Assembly: GCA_001936135.1 (NCBI GenBank) | Contig: CP012811.1 | Span: forward strand, 1,054,001 to 1,118,000 | Direction: 5' to 3' | DNA length: 64,000 bases | DNA from: Saccharomycopsis fibuligera x Saccharomycopsis cf. fibuligera | Taxonomy: Eukaryota; Ascomycota; Saccharomycetes; Ascoideales; Saccharomycopsidaceae | Notes under the pieces: generated by a model | Told to the model about the DNA's origin: nothing | What the model saw: only the letters and a program-made list of their open reading frames with translations | Database searches by the model: none | In this document: positions 36,749-47,211 of the stretch, piece after piece | Position numbering within the stretch: position 1 is the first letter of the stretch | Layout: every line of letters starts with the position of its first letter | Translations under genes and position numbers: made by a program

Positions 36749-38112
36749 TTAATGGTGAGCAGTTGGCTTGACTTCTTCAACAACAAACCAGTCATCACCA
36801 ATAGTTTCAGCACCAGCGTCAGCAGAAGCTGGAGCAGCGCCTTCAGTTTCAACATCAGCAGCTTCGTAAGCAGCAATTTCAGTAGTGATGTCACCTTCAA
36901 TTTCTGGGGTCTTTGGAGAAACTGGCAATTTCCAAGCTTTGGTGGCAGCTTGAGCATCAGCAGCACTAGCTGGAGTTGGCTTGAAGCTCTTCAATTCAGA
37001 AACATACAAGTCAGTGATCAAGTTTCTTCTGGCTGGAACAGAAGAGAAAGCTCTCACGGAGGCGTTTTTAGCTAAAACGGACTATAAAAGTAGTTGTTAG
37101 TAATCGGTATTTGTACAAAACGTGCAAAATAAAACAAAAAAAAAATGTTCATGTTCAAAATACTATAATTATCAATTTTTGTAGGATCAAAGTTATGAAT
37201 TTATGGGGTCTGACAATAGCATGAATTTGCTTGACAAAAATTGAGTGTTGATAGTAGCTGGTTTGACACTAGTTATTTGCAGTTAATTTGAGATTGATTG
37301 TGGTGATGCTTATTTTTTCAAAGCAATATTCTAATCAATTGTACTATTCTTCAATAGGCGATAGGGGCTTTGGGAAAGTTCATAGGCTGATAATTGAAAC
37401 TTTGCTGAACGGATACAAGATCATATTGCTTTGATGTATGAAAACCAACATACTCATATAAAAACATAATTGAGAACTATTCCTTTTTTTTCTCATCTCA
37501 AGAATCATCTAGTGCTTTGCCAAAACTATTGCCCTTTCAACAATCATGTATGCTTGTAAATGGATGACTAAATGGATATACGGCTGAACACTCAAAGATA
37601 TATGAAACTGTAATAGATTATCTGTGTTTGTCGACTGAACTTCCATATGTTCAACCTCTTTGTCCGTATCTTCTCGCTTACTATTCCCAATTCAGGGCCC
37701 TACTGCCGTTGACAGAGCAACTTTATTATAGAAATTCTTCCCAATTATAACTCATCGTCTTTTTCTTTTCTTCTTGTTGGCTGAATCTTTGACTGACCTC
37801 TGATTGATTAATCTTCAATAAGTGAAACCCCGTTTATACATTCATGATAAGTTTCCTCCCACAATTATATTTAACCTAATAAACTCTTTTCAGAAAAGCT
37901 TGACCTTGATCAATTCACAAAACTTGACAAAACCCACGAGTCGAACAATCAAAATAATATCAAATACTTTGAAGAAAAAAAAAAAAAAAAAAAACTGCAC
38001 TCAATTTGCGTAATGAATAATAAGGAAAAACTGAACAATTATAACAATAATATTACTGTCAACAACAATCTCGAATACCTACAGTTGATCTTCTGGCCAC
38101 TTGAAACAACAT
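36749..38112 (-). CDS. ATP14: Mitochondrial ATP synthase subunit h (Atp14), one long intron
   Basis: Exon 2 (37081-36749) encodes SVLAKNASVRAFSSVPARRNLITDLYVSELKSFKP...GDDWFVVEEV, clearly Atp14: a mitochondrial presequence, the conserved DLYVSELK block, and an acidic C-terminus ending like the yeast protein (EEDWLVLDDAEE). The acceptor is well marked (TACTAAC then TATAG, exon starting at 37081 between codons), so an upstream exon must exist. The best candidate is 38112-38083, MLFQVARRST, a presequence-like start in the right phase; its donor would be GTAGGT, which is unusual, and the intron 37082-38082 would be 1,001 nt. Total about 120 residues. Subunit h sits in the peripheral stalk of F1Fo. 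GSP1 is the next gene, and the two are also neighbours in S. cerevisiae. Confidence 0.8.
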
Positions 38113-39011
38113 CTTGGACAAATTCTGTTTAGTGAAAAAGAATTAATAAAATTTGAATATGAATAAGTTAGGTAGTATTAATACTATCAATCAATCAATC
38201 AATCAATCAGACAATCAACTCTTATTGCCTTTCTACTATATTCTTTCAATTCAAAGTACTCTGTTTCTCTCTGCTCACCATTTTTTTCGAATCCAACCCT
38301 CGTTACCCTGCATTATAAAACGACAACTTTTTCCTTGCTGTGATTCGCTAGCTGACTTTTGAAAGTATGGGTGTCATGTGACTGGAATTTGGGAAAATGC
38401 AATTTTTGGGGGTGTGGCAATGTTATTGCGAATTATGGTGGTGATGATGATGATGATGATGATGATGATAATAATAATGGTAATGAACCATGGGGAGCTA
38501 GTGAAAAAAAAAAAAAATAAAAAAGATAAAATAAAAATAAAAATAAAAAAAAAAAAAAACTATTTTTATAGCTCTAACTAGTCAGATAGAGAAACATCTA
38601 ATTGTTGCGTCGAGAATTGTAAACATAAAATAGGTACTTGGTCAGATATTTCAAGCTACGCGTGTTGCACTTTGAGGATTTTCAAATCTGTTATTGAAAA
38701 ACAAAAGCAAAAACTAGGAGAAAAAAAATTAAACATTAAAAATTAGATAAACTATTTGTATTAAATAATGAAAAAGAACATAATATACTTGAGATCATGA
38801 ATTAGAGAGAATAAAAAAGAAAAAACAAAAGGTTCGTCTGCACAACTTCTCTTTTGTCGTTTCTTTCCCACTTCCGTCCTCATCACTCGGTCACTGCTGA
38901 TCCACAAAAACTTTACTTTTTTTTTATGAAATTTCAAGACAAATTAATATAAGATAACATATGGTGATGTGCCAACGCACTGTCATACACAAACATCGCA
39001 ATACATTATGC
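38113..39011. other. Intergenic region: ATP14 promoter and GSP1 3' side
   Basis: 899 bp between two minus-strand genes. It holds an (AATC)n array at about 38,187-38,206, a (GAT)n/(AAT)n microsatellite near 38,430-38,475 and A-tracts at 38,500-38,560. No gene seen. Confidence 0.55.
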
Positions 39012-40165
39012 TTATAAATCTTCATCTTCATCAGGCAATGGCAAAGCAGCAGCACTTTCCATTTCTTTCTGGTATTGTTCCATCAAGTTGTTGTCAACTT
39101 GAACTTCAGGTGGAGCCAAGGCTGGAGCAGCCACGAATTCCAATTGAGAGTTACCTCCCAATTTTCTAGCCAACCACAAGAATGGTTTTTCGAAATTGTA
39201 GTTAGATTTGGCAGAAATGTCGTAGTATTGCAAGTTCTTCTTTCTGTGGAAAGTGATGGTCTTAGCCTTAACTTTTCTTTCCTTGACATCGACCTTGTTA
39301 CCGCAAAGAACAATTGGAATGTTTTCACAAACTCTGACCAAATCTCTGTGCCAGTTTGGAACGTTCTTGTAAGTGATTCTAGAAGTGACATCGAACATGA
39401 TAATACCACATTGACCGTTAATGTAGTAACCATCTCTCAAACCACCCAATTTTTCTTGACCAGCAGTATCCCAGACATCGAATTTGATTTCACCAAAGTT
39501 GGTGTAGAAAGTCAATGGGTGGACTTCAACACCCAAAGTGGCAATATATTTCTTTTCAAATTCACCAGTCAAGTGACGCTTGACAAAAGTAGTCTATATT
39601 GTTATTAGTATTATGTTGTCAAAGTAAAAGGCAAACAAAGAAAAAAAAATCCAACGCGTGGCGTTTAGTCATGAACGAAATAAACGAGATCAATAAACAG
39701 ATGAAATAACAATTGATGATTGGAGATATTGCTTTGTTGTGTTTTGTTGGCCTGGCATCTGGTACACGCCAACATAAACAACGATGGCAAAAAAAACATA
39801 AAAAAACAAATAAAAAAACAAATAAATAAAAAAAAAAAAAAAAAAAAAAAAAGATGAAATAACAACAAATCAAAAGTCATCACCAGATAACAATAAAAAA
39901 CAATGTCAAGATCCAAATTGATAAAGGCGCTAAATCAACAAAAGCGCCATCAATAGTGAAACAATCTCGTCTCAATGATCCGTTAAACACGTTGAGTACA
40001 CATTGCTTTGAGGAGAAATGTTGCCATTCGTCAACAAAACACAACAAATATCTAAAATAAAATAGGAAAGATCACAAACTTTTGATAACATACTTTACCG
40101 GTACCACCGTCACCGACAAGGACCAACTTGAAGGTAGGAACATTGGATTGTTGTTCAGCAGACAT
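39012..40165 (-). CDS. GSP1: Ran GTPase Gsp1, intron inside the P-loop
   Basis: Exon 1 is 40165-40094 (24 codons, [24 protein letters not shown]) and exon 2 is 39593-39012 ([16 protein letters not shown]...), together 217 residues. Donor GTATGT at 40093-40088, acceptor TATAG ending at 39594, with an ATACTAATAAC branch region on the minus strand; the intron is 500 nt. The junction lies between Lys24 and Thr25 of the GDGGTGKTT phosphate-binding loop. Switch II ([16 protein letters not shown]), NKVD and [19 protein letters not shown] are intact, and the acidic tail ends DEDEDL as in other Ran proteins. Ran drives nucleocytoplasmic transport and spindle assembly. Strong codon bias makes long reverse-strand frames in this gene; these are shadows. 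Confidence 0.97.
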
Positions 40166-43100
40166 CTTGATAGATCAATTTTGTGATATTGTGAAAAATA
40201 CTACTAGACTGATTGATGATGATGTATCAACAAAAAAAAAGAAGCACGGACAGGAAGTAAGTAAGAATACTAAAAAAGGAGAGAGATTTCTTTGCAAGGC
40301 AAATTAAAAAAAAAAAAAAAAAAAAAAATCAAAAGAAAAATAAAAATTTTTAATGAGGGCTTCACAGGCGGAAACGGGGGTTACCCTAGGAAAATGGTTC
40401 TAGCAAGATCTTTTGATTTAGCAGCGGCCGTGCTTAGCAGATCAGCCAAAGTCAAGAAAAAATGTCGTCAGCCGGTCTAAAGCGGGGCTCACAATTATTA
40501 AGCTTTGTCAGCATTGACAAACCAAGAGGTTATGAGCGCTCATTGACTGTTTCTATTCTAAGTTTGACGGGGGAGTCAAGGCGTTTAATTGGCACTTAAT
40601 GGTGACAAATTCTAGTTATCAAGTGAATACAAATGATAGTAGCAGTGTTTTTTTTTTTTTTTTTTACCGTGGCTTATCCAAGAGTGTATCTACTTATGCT
40701 ATTGTGAAAGGAGCTGCTTTAACCAAAACAGCAATTGTTGCATCAATAGACCACAATTTTGCTTTGTGTTTATCTACTCCCTCGGCTAACTGTATAAGCG
40801 CCCAGTGCCTTAAATTGGGTGAGATCTAGTATTAGATCTGCAATGGGAAAATGTCTCTCTTTGTGAGAGAGAATCCATGCAATTTTTTATACTTAGTGTG
40901 TCTATTAGCTCAGAAACAACAGCTCGCTAGCGCCCACACAAGCTGGCGGCAAGGGTGAAAAGGAAGGCCAAAGATAAAATTGGCATACTGGAACATCGAA
41001 AGTAGCAAGAAAGAAAGATTCAAATGTTTTTGTTTGAGATTTCTCTTTTTACAGCTCAATAGATTTTGGATCTGAATGGAACTGTCTTGTTAATTTCCTT
41101 CTCGACAGCGACGAAGTGGAGCGTTTTCTGTCAACGGCGTAAGCCGCTGAGCAAGAAAAAAAAAAAAAAAAAAAAAAAAAAAAGCGGAGTTTCGCAGACT
41201 GCGACAACCAAGAAAAATAAAACCAACTTGAATATGAATAAAGAAAAAACGATCATTTAGTGAAACCAGATCACAAAAAAAAAAAAAAAAAAAGAAAAAC
41301 TTCAATGGCGTAGATCTGTTGACACCAGCGTTGCCGACAATTTAGGCATAACTCAATGCGGTAGCTCATCCAGCTGACGAAACAGCATTAATGCTCCTCG
41401 CAACTACTACATGTCAGAGGTCACTTAAAGGGTCTTTGTCATGGGACGGCCAGCGGGCAACAAATACGTCAACTGCCGGGCAGCACTGCACCCCCAGGCC
41501 GGATGCTGCCTGTTACACCTTGCTGCACAGTTCCATGCAGTGAGTGCAGGCAAAAGAGTGTCTGTCAAATTGGCGGTTGATCTGGGTAGATGTGTGTGTG
41601 GTTGTAAACTGCCTAAGACTGCCAATGAATGGAAAACACTTTGTTGATGTTGTTTTCTAATCTTTTTAAAATTTACCGCTGACCAGGCGGTTAACTGCTG
41701 TGCTGCATGCTGCTGCTCCGGGGGCAACTGGCGCTACACAGCGTCACCATTTGTGTAAGTGAGTTTGCTAGCACTTTTAAACCCAGTTTCTCTGTTCTCT
41801 TCACTTCACAAGCAGCCGCATTTTTGCAATTGAGTTCTGACAACATTGGGTAAGGTGGCGACTGCCTCGGGGCAATTGGTACATGTTTCATTTTGCAGAA
41901 ACACTTCTTCGATTTCATTTGGTTTGGATATTATTTGTTCACTACCGCCGGTGCTAAATGTACCACTGTGCTATAAATAATCCACTTGGTTGCGGGCGGT
42001 TTCGCTGCGCCCGTGTCAGGCTGTAATTTTAGAGTGCTTTCCCCCGTACAAATGTGACCTTGTTTCGTTATGTCGTAGCACACTCCCGCCTCACCCCCTG
42101 CTTCTATGCGACTGTTAACACCAGCATCATCTGACAGTCTAGACCATCGTAGCGCAAGGCGCAGTCCCTTCGAGAAACCTTAATGAGCGAGCAACTCTGC
42201 GGTTTAAAATTTTTTTCTTCGCTGGGGAAATCTGCTAGCAGCAGCAGCAGCAGCGGCAGCAGCAGCAGTTATTATTACAGTTAGTTAGCTAGCAGTTTAG
42301 CTGCTATCGCCATTCAGTTATCCTCCTCTGGTCTTTTTCTTTGGTGTGGTCCGGTCCAACTCCATCTCCAGCTAGAGGTTTTACTTTCAAACTTTTCAGT
42401 CGTCTTTTTTTTTATTTTTTTTTTTTTTGTTTTGTTTTGTCTTTTCTCTGGTTCTCTTTCTGTTTTCTGTTACTTGTTTTTCTATTTGTCTTCTGCTTTT
42501 TCGTCTCCAGACTTTCGCAACTGTTCCTTTTTGGTTTCTCTGTTCTATTTTTGTCCTGCACCGTATTCTCTCGATTGTTGAGTTTTTCAGTTGTCGCTTG
42601 GCCATTCTTGATTTTTTGCAGTTCTCTTTTCCTCATTGATTTAGTTTCACTCGATTCAATTCATTTATTTCTCTGTTTTCTTTTTTTTTTTTTTTTTTCT
42701 ATTTTTTTCTTTTCCACATCCCCCACACTTTAACTGCTTTGGCCCTCATATATACCGCAATTGGCCACTCGTATTCCGTTTTCTTTGCTTGATTTCCATC
42801 TCGTTTTTCCCCTGGGTAGATTTCTCCTGTTTTTGGTTAGTTGCTCCCCTAACTTCCTGAGATACTTAGCAAAGAAGTTGCAACATCAATTATCATTAAG
42901 TCAACATTATCTGAACAAAACAAAAAGTACCAAAAGTTCTTTTTATATTCTCCTCAGCAAACGCAATTAGAAAAAACAAAGAAATAAACCACTCGGCCCC
43001 AACATCGCCAATTGGTCCACTTCTGTCTTTGATTGCTCATCATCATCGACCAACATTTATGCCACTGGTTTGCAAAAATTCTTTTTGCCTCGTTTCGTTT

Positions 43101-43200
43101 TAATTATTCTGTCCGTTACTTCACAAACATTAATTAAATTAATTAGTAGCATAACTATCATCAACACACATAGCAAAACAAAATTGCAAAGCAACTCATC
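40166..43200. promoter_or_regulatory. 3.03-kb divergent upstream region GSP1 / RRM gene
   Basis: No supported gene. It carries A23 (40306-40328), a T-run near 40,649, A28 (41156-41183) and an A-run near 41,276; a less AT-rich block at 41,300-42,300 with CAG/AGC repeats at about 42,238-42,268; then T/C-rich DNA from 42,330 to the RRM gene, as expected for a long yeast 5' leader. A GTAAGT near 41,756 and a CCCTAAC near 42,848 could mark a 5' UTR intron of the RRM gene, but the match is weak. Confidence 0.55.
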
Positions 43201-45660
43201 ATGGATCCCAATTTAAGCGCCCAAAACTTGGACCATATTGCCACTTCCAACCCGAACGCCTCTGCTTCGGCTCCAACGCAAGCTCCAACCTCATCTACAT
43301 CTGGTGCTCCTCCTCCTCCTCCTGCTGCTGCTGCTGCTGCTGCTGCCGCCGCCACTTCTGGCACCACCGCCTCTGCTCAACCAACTGGCGCTTCCGCCGC
43401 TGCTCCTGATGGTGCTGCTGTTCCAAGTGCCTCGACCGCTACGACTGCTACTGGCTCTACTGCTGCCCCTACTGGAACTTCTGCCCCAGTTGACTCTATT
43501 CAAACATCAAGCGTTACCCCAATGATCACTAACCTGCAGCCGGAAAACTTCATTACCACTTTCCCAATTCCAAACCCACCGACCGCCACTGCCGCTACTT
43601 CTTCTTCGCCACCAAAGACATTATGGATGGGTGACATAGATCCATATTCGGATGAAGAAACCATTGCAAAAATCTGGCAATCTTTGGGCAAAAACGTTTT
43701 AGTGAAACTTATCAAAGCCAAAAAAGGCACCCCTGCCGCCACTTTGAACACTGGACATGCTGGATACTGCTTTGTTGAATTTGAAACGTATGAAGACGCA
43801 AAGTTGGCACTCTCACTCAATGGCTCTAAAATTCCACACAGTAACAATCGTGTGTTTAGATTAAATTGGGCTAGTTCCGCTACGCTACTGGCACCAATAC
43901 CTCAATCCCCAGAATACTCATTGTTTGTTGGTGATTTGTCGCCAACCACAACTGAAGCTCATTTATTGTCGTTGTTCCAAAACCATTTCAAAACCGTGAA
44001 AACCGTTAGAGTCATGACGGATCCAACCACCGGCGCTTCCAGATGTTTTGGGTTTGTCAGATTCAGCGACGAAAATGAACGCAGAGAAGCGTTAGTCAAG
44101 ATGCAAGGGGTTTGGTGCGCTGGTAGACCACTACGAGTCGCTTTAGCTACTCCTAGAAACTCCAATGTAAACAATGTTAACAGTTCTGCTGCTGCTGCTG
44201 CTGCTGCCGCAGCAGCAGCTTCGGGAAGCTTGTTGGGTGGTCCTGCCGGTGGTTCTGCTAGTGGAGTTCCTGGATTTTCACCGGATTTGATGCTCTACAA
44301 CCCATATGGCCCACCACCCCCACCACCGGGAGGTCCAGGTGCCGCTACTGCTGCTTTACAATACTATGGCTCTCCAGCGGGTGAATCTCCAAGTGGCGCA
44401 CTTGGCGGTGCTGCTGGTGGTCCTCCTCCTCCTCCTCCTCCGGCATTCCCACCACCAGTCTTTTCTGACCCAACCAACACCACAGTCTTCATTGGCGGTT
44501 TAGCCAATGGGGTTCCTGAATCCACCTTGCTTGCTCTTTTCCAACCATTTGGTCCTATCATTCACGTCAAGATTCCGCCAGGCAAAGGCTGCGGTTTTGT
44601 TAAATTCAGAAACAGAGAAGACGCCGAAGCTGCCATCCAAGGCATGCAAGGGTTTTCTATTGGTGGTAGCAGAGTCAGACTTAGCTGGGGTAGATCGCAA
44701 AACCAAATGCGCGCTGCCGCTGCTGCTCAGGCTCAGGCTCAGGCGCAGGCGCAAGCTCAAGCTCAAGCTCAAGGATTGCAAGCAGCTCAAGTGGCCGCTG
44801 CTAATCAAGCAGGCTATCCTAACTCTTCAGTAGCTGCTGCTGCTGCTGCTCAAGCAGCAGCAGCAAACAATGCTCTTGGATTTTTGGGCGGTTACGGAAA
44901 TAGCCCACAATTAGGAGGCGTTATTGGTGGAGCTGCTGGTGGCGATAATGGCGATTTAAGCGGCTTGCTTAGTAGTGGAACTGCTGGTAATGCTGGAAAT
45001 AGTACCAGCGCTTCGGGGCAAGGATTAGGCGCACTTAACTCCAATGGGCTCGGTGGTGCCGCTGGTGCCGCTGGTGCCGGTAGCTTATCACAATCGTTTG
45101 GTGGTAGTTCTGGCTTTGGTGCTGGCGCCGGTGGTGCTAGCGCTGCTAGTGGTGCTGGCGGTGCTGGTGGTGCTGGCGCAGGCGGCTTTAATGATGGCTT
45201 TTTGTACGGTGCACCTGGATCTGGAAGCGTTACCGGTAATGGTCTCTTTGGCACCCAGCCACCAGATGCTGCTGGATTCTACAATGGAAGTCAATATGAT
45301 GGTTCTTACGCTGGTATTGGCGGTGGTGATCCGTATGGCGCAGACCCATATGGTAGCCAATATGGTGGTGATCAATATGGCAATAACCAGTACGGTAATG
45401 ATGCATATGCTGATGACCAGTATGGCGGTGGCCATATTGCTCAATCTCAAAATCAACAGCACCACAACGATAACAGCAAGAAGAACAATACTAGCAGTGG
45501 AAATGTTGAAGAAAGTAAGGATAAAGCTAGCCACAATAGTGACAATAATAATAAGGAAAACAAGCTGGATGCTGCGGCAGCTCTGGGTAAAGACGCTGAA
45601 AATTCCAAGTTGAATGAAATGTACAAAGCGGCTGCTGCTGGGAAGTTGGACAACTTGTAA
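43201..45660 (+). CDS. Three-RRM RNA-binding protein of the NAM8/NGR1 (TIA1-like) family
   Basis: 819 residues. It has an Ala/Ser/Thr/Pro-rich N-terminus (1-135), RRM1 at about 139-228 (KTLWMGDIDPYSDEETIAKIWQSLG...GYCFVEFETYEDA), RRM2 at about 239-320 (YSLFVGDLSPTTTEAHLLSLFQ...RCFGFVRFSDENERREAL), a Pro/Gly/Ala linker with polyproline runs, and RRM3 at about 427-500 (TTVFIGGLANGVPESTLLALFQPFG...GCGFVKFRNREDAEAAIQGMQG). RRM1's WMGD(I/L)DP plus IWQSLG is typical of Nam8 and Ngr1. The rest is Ala/Gln- and Gly-rich with Tyr-Gly repeats (DPYG, SQYG, DQYG, NQYG; about 710-745), a prion-like region. Nam8 is a U1 snRNP/meiotic splicing factor and Ngr1 an mRNA-decay regulator; sequence alone does not decide which this is. 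Its upstream region is very long. Confidence 0.88.
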   Translation: MDPNLSAQNLDHIATSNPNASASAPTQAPTSSTSGAPPPPPAAAAAAAAAATSGTTASAQPTGASAAAPDGAAVPSASTATTATGSTAAPTGTSAPVDSIQTSSVTPMITNLQPENFITTFPIPNPPTATAATSSSPPKTLWMGDIDPYSDEETIAKIWQSLGKNVLVKLIKAKKGTPAATLNTGHAGYCFVEFETYEDAKLALSLNGSKIPHSNNRVFRLNWASSATLLAPIPQSPEYSLFVGDLSPTTTEAHLLSLFQNHFKTVKTVRVMTDPTTGASRCFGFVRFSDENERREALVKMQGVWCAGRPLRVALATPRNSNVNNVNSSAAAAAAAAAAASGSLLGGPAGGSASGVPGFSPDLMLYNPYGPPPPPPGGPGAATAALQYYGSPAGESPSGALGGAAGGPPPPPPPAFPPPVFSDPTNTTVFIGGLANGVPESTLLALFQPFGPIIHVKIPPGKGCGFVKFRNREDAEAAIQGMQGFSIGGSRVRLSWGRSQNQMRAAAAAQAQAQAQAQAQAQAQGLQAAQVAAANQAGYPNSSVAAAAAAQAAAANNALGFLGGYGNSPQLGGVIGGAAGGDNGDLSGLLSSGTAGNAGNSTSASGQGLGALNSNGLGGAAGAAGAGSLSQSFGGSSGFGAGAGGASAASGAGGAGGAGAGGFNDGFLYGAPGSGSVTGNGLFGTQPPDAAGFYNGSQYDGSYAGIGGGDPYGADPYGSQYGGDQYGNNQYGNDAYADDQYGGGHIAQSQNQQHHNDNSKKNNTSSGNVEESKDKASHNSDNNNKENKLDAAAALGKDAENSKLNEMYKAAAAGKLDNL

Positions 45661-46462
45661 ATGTATGCTATGATGTCTGCTTTAAAGAGTTGAATTTAGC
45701 TAAAAATTAAACAAAGCTGCTTCATCACATAATGAGTATCAAGGGTTCAATAGAAAAAGGGAAAAAAAATAATGATGAATAAAACGAAACGAAAAAAAAA
45801 AAAAAAGAAAAAAAATTAAAAAAAAAAAAAAAAGAAAAGAAAAAATAAAATAAAAAGCTACAAAACGTAAATGCACAAAAAGAGAAGAATAATGAGGTTT
45901 ATTTCCTTTTTCTCTTTAATTGCTGCAATTTCAATTTGCTAATTTCATTCCATTTGCTAAACGTCGATTTCCATTTGTTTTCTCTTGTTTCCTCCATATT
46001 GCACCTGATTCAATTTCCATCTTGAATTTATTTTTCATTTGTCTTTCCCAATTGTTCAGTTTTTTAGCCTGCCTGTTGTTAATTGTTAAGACCCCATGAG
46101 TTTTCTTTAATTTATCTATTATTTATTTTTTTTAACTTGATTTTCATTCTATTATTTCTGAAATATTTATGATTGCGTTTTTAGTTGGTGAGTTGATTAT
46201 TACTATTTCTAGTACTATTATTATTATTATTTGTTTATTATTACTTTTTTATTTTTATTATTACTAGTATTATTTTGTTTTATTTATATATTTTGTGGAA
46301 AAAAAATTGTGTTTACTCGTATTTATTATTATTATTAGTAGTAGTATTATTACCATTACTAGTAGCATCATTAGTATTTTGTGTTTTTAGTTTCTATTAA
46401 CTGATCATTTATCAATTGTTTTGAATACATTTTTTAACATTCTTTATTAAAAATTGGAGCAT

Positions 46463-46503
46463 GTTTGTTTGTTTGTTTGTTTGTTTGTTTGTTTGTTTGT
46501 TTT
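46463..46503 (+). repeat. (GTTT)n microsatellite
   Basis: About ten uninterrupted tetranucleotide units in the convergent spacer. Confidence 0.95.
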
Positions 46504-46807
46504 TGAATTTTGAATTTTGAGGTTTTTCTTTACAGCACGGTACAGCACAACTTTGTGTCCTCAAACATCTTTTGAATTTCTATTCCCGCACTTCTGTCAA
46601 CCGCCAATAAATTGTGCCCGTACATTGCAATCCCACTTTATTTCGTATTCCTCTACGCATTCTCTGCTACATCAAAAGAAGTCACTTTCCAAATCTAATA
46701 ACCAATGAGATCGCATACTTTCAAAGGCACAATATTTATAATGATTGGCATGCTGTGAACCACGCAGAACTGTCAACCCAAATGCATCAGGATGCATGGC
46801 TGCCTTT

Positions 46808-46887
46808 GAGCTTGGCTGAGCTTGGCTGAGCTTGGCTGAGCTTGGCTGAGCTTGGCTGAGCTTGGCTGAGCTTGGCTGAGCTTGGCT
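46808..46887 (+). repeat. Eight exact copies of the 10-bp unit GAGCTTGGCT
   Basis: Eight identical head-to-tail units with no sequence difference between copies, ending in CTTAGCAG. Perfect identity suggests recent expansion. The 10-bp period is close to one turn of B-DNA. Confidence 0.97.
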
Positions 46888-47211
46888 TAGCAGCCTATAA
46901 GTATTCGCACAAACAAATAAAAAGCTGAAAAGACACAGAGAAATACAAGACAGTACAAGGAGAATTGAGTGGGCGGCTGCTGGCATAACACAATAGCTCA
47001 ACTCTACCGTTAATTACGTGCTTGCTTGAGTTCTGGTTCGCCCGTAAATCACTTCTTGGAGTCTTACAGTGCGTACTCTTCCTAATTAGAAAAAAAATAA
47101 AAAAATAAAAAAAAATAAATTGCCATTACATTAAAGTATGTTAGATGTTTCTAAAATTCTATAAAAGACTTTATTTCACAAATTGCTAAAAATAAGACCA
47201 AGTGATCAAAA

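Larger units (their letters stand above)
45661..47211. other. 1.55-kb convergent intergenic region RRM gene / MED17
   Basis: It holds A-tracts (45,790-45,850), ATT/TTA microsatellite words (46,190-46,380), a (GTTT)n array and a perfect 10-bp tandem repeat. The minus-strand frame 46672-47001 starts with a hydrophobic stretch and runs through the 10-bp repeat; I do not accept it as a gene, because a 10-bp repeat without stops is open in every frame. Confidence 0.6.

Noticed and set aside
39075-39608. 177-codon frame antisense to GSP1
   Set aside because: A mirror of strong codon bias in a highly expressed gene; Ran conservation fully explains the sequence.
39594-40093. A GTGATGA word in the GSP1 intron as a possible snoRNA C box
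   Set aside because: No CTGA D box follows it at a suitable distance.
46672-47001. Minus-strand frame with a hydrophobic start and a 10-residue repeat, like a secreted repeat peptide
   Set aside because: The repeat is the 10-bp minisatellite, which is free of stops in all frames; the start is weak, and no family or promoter supports it.
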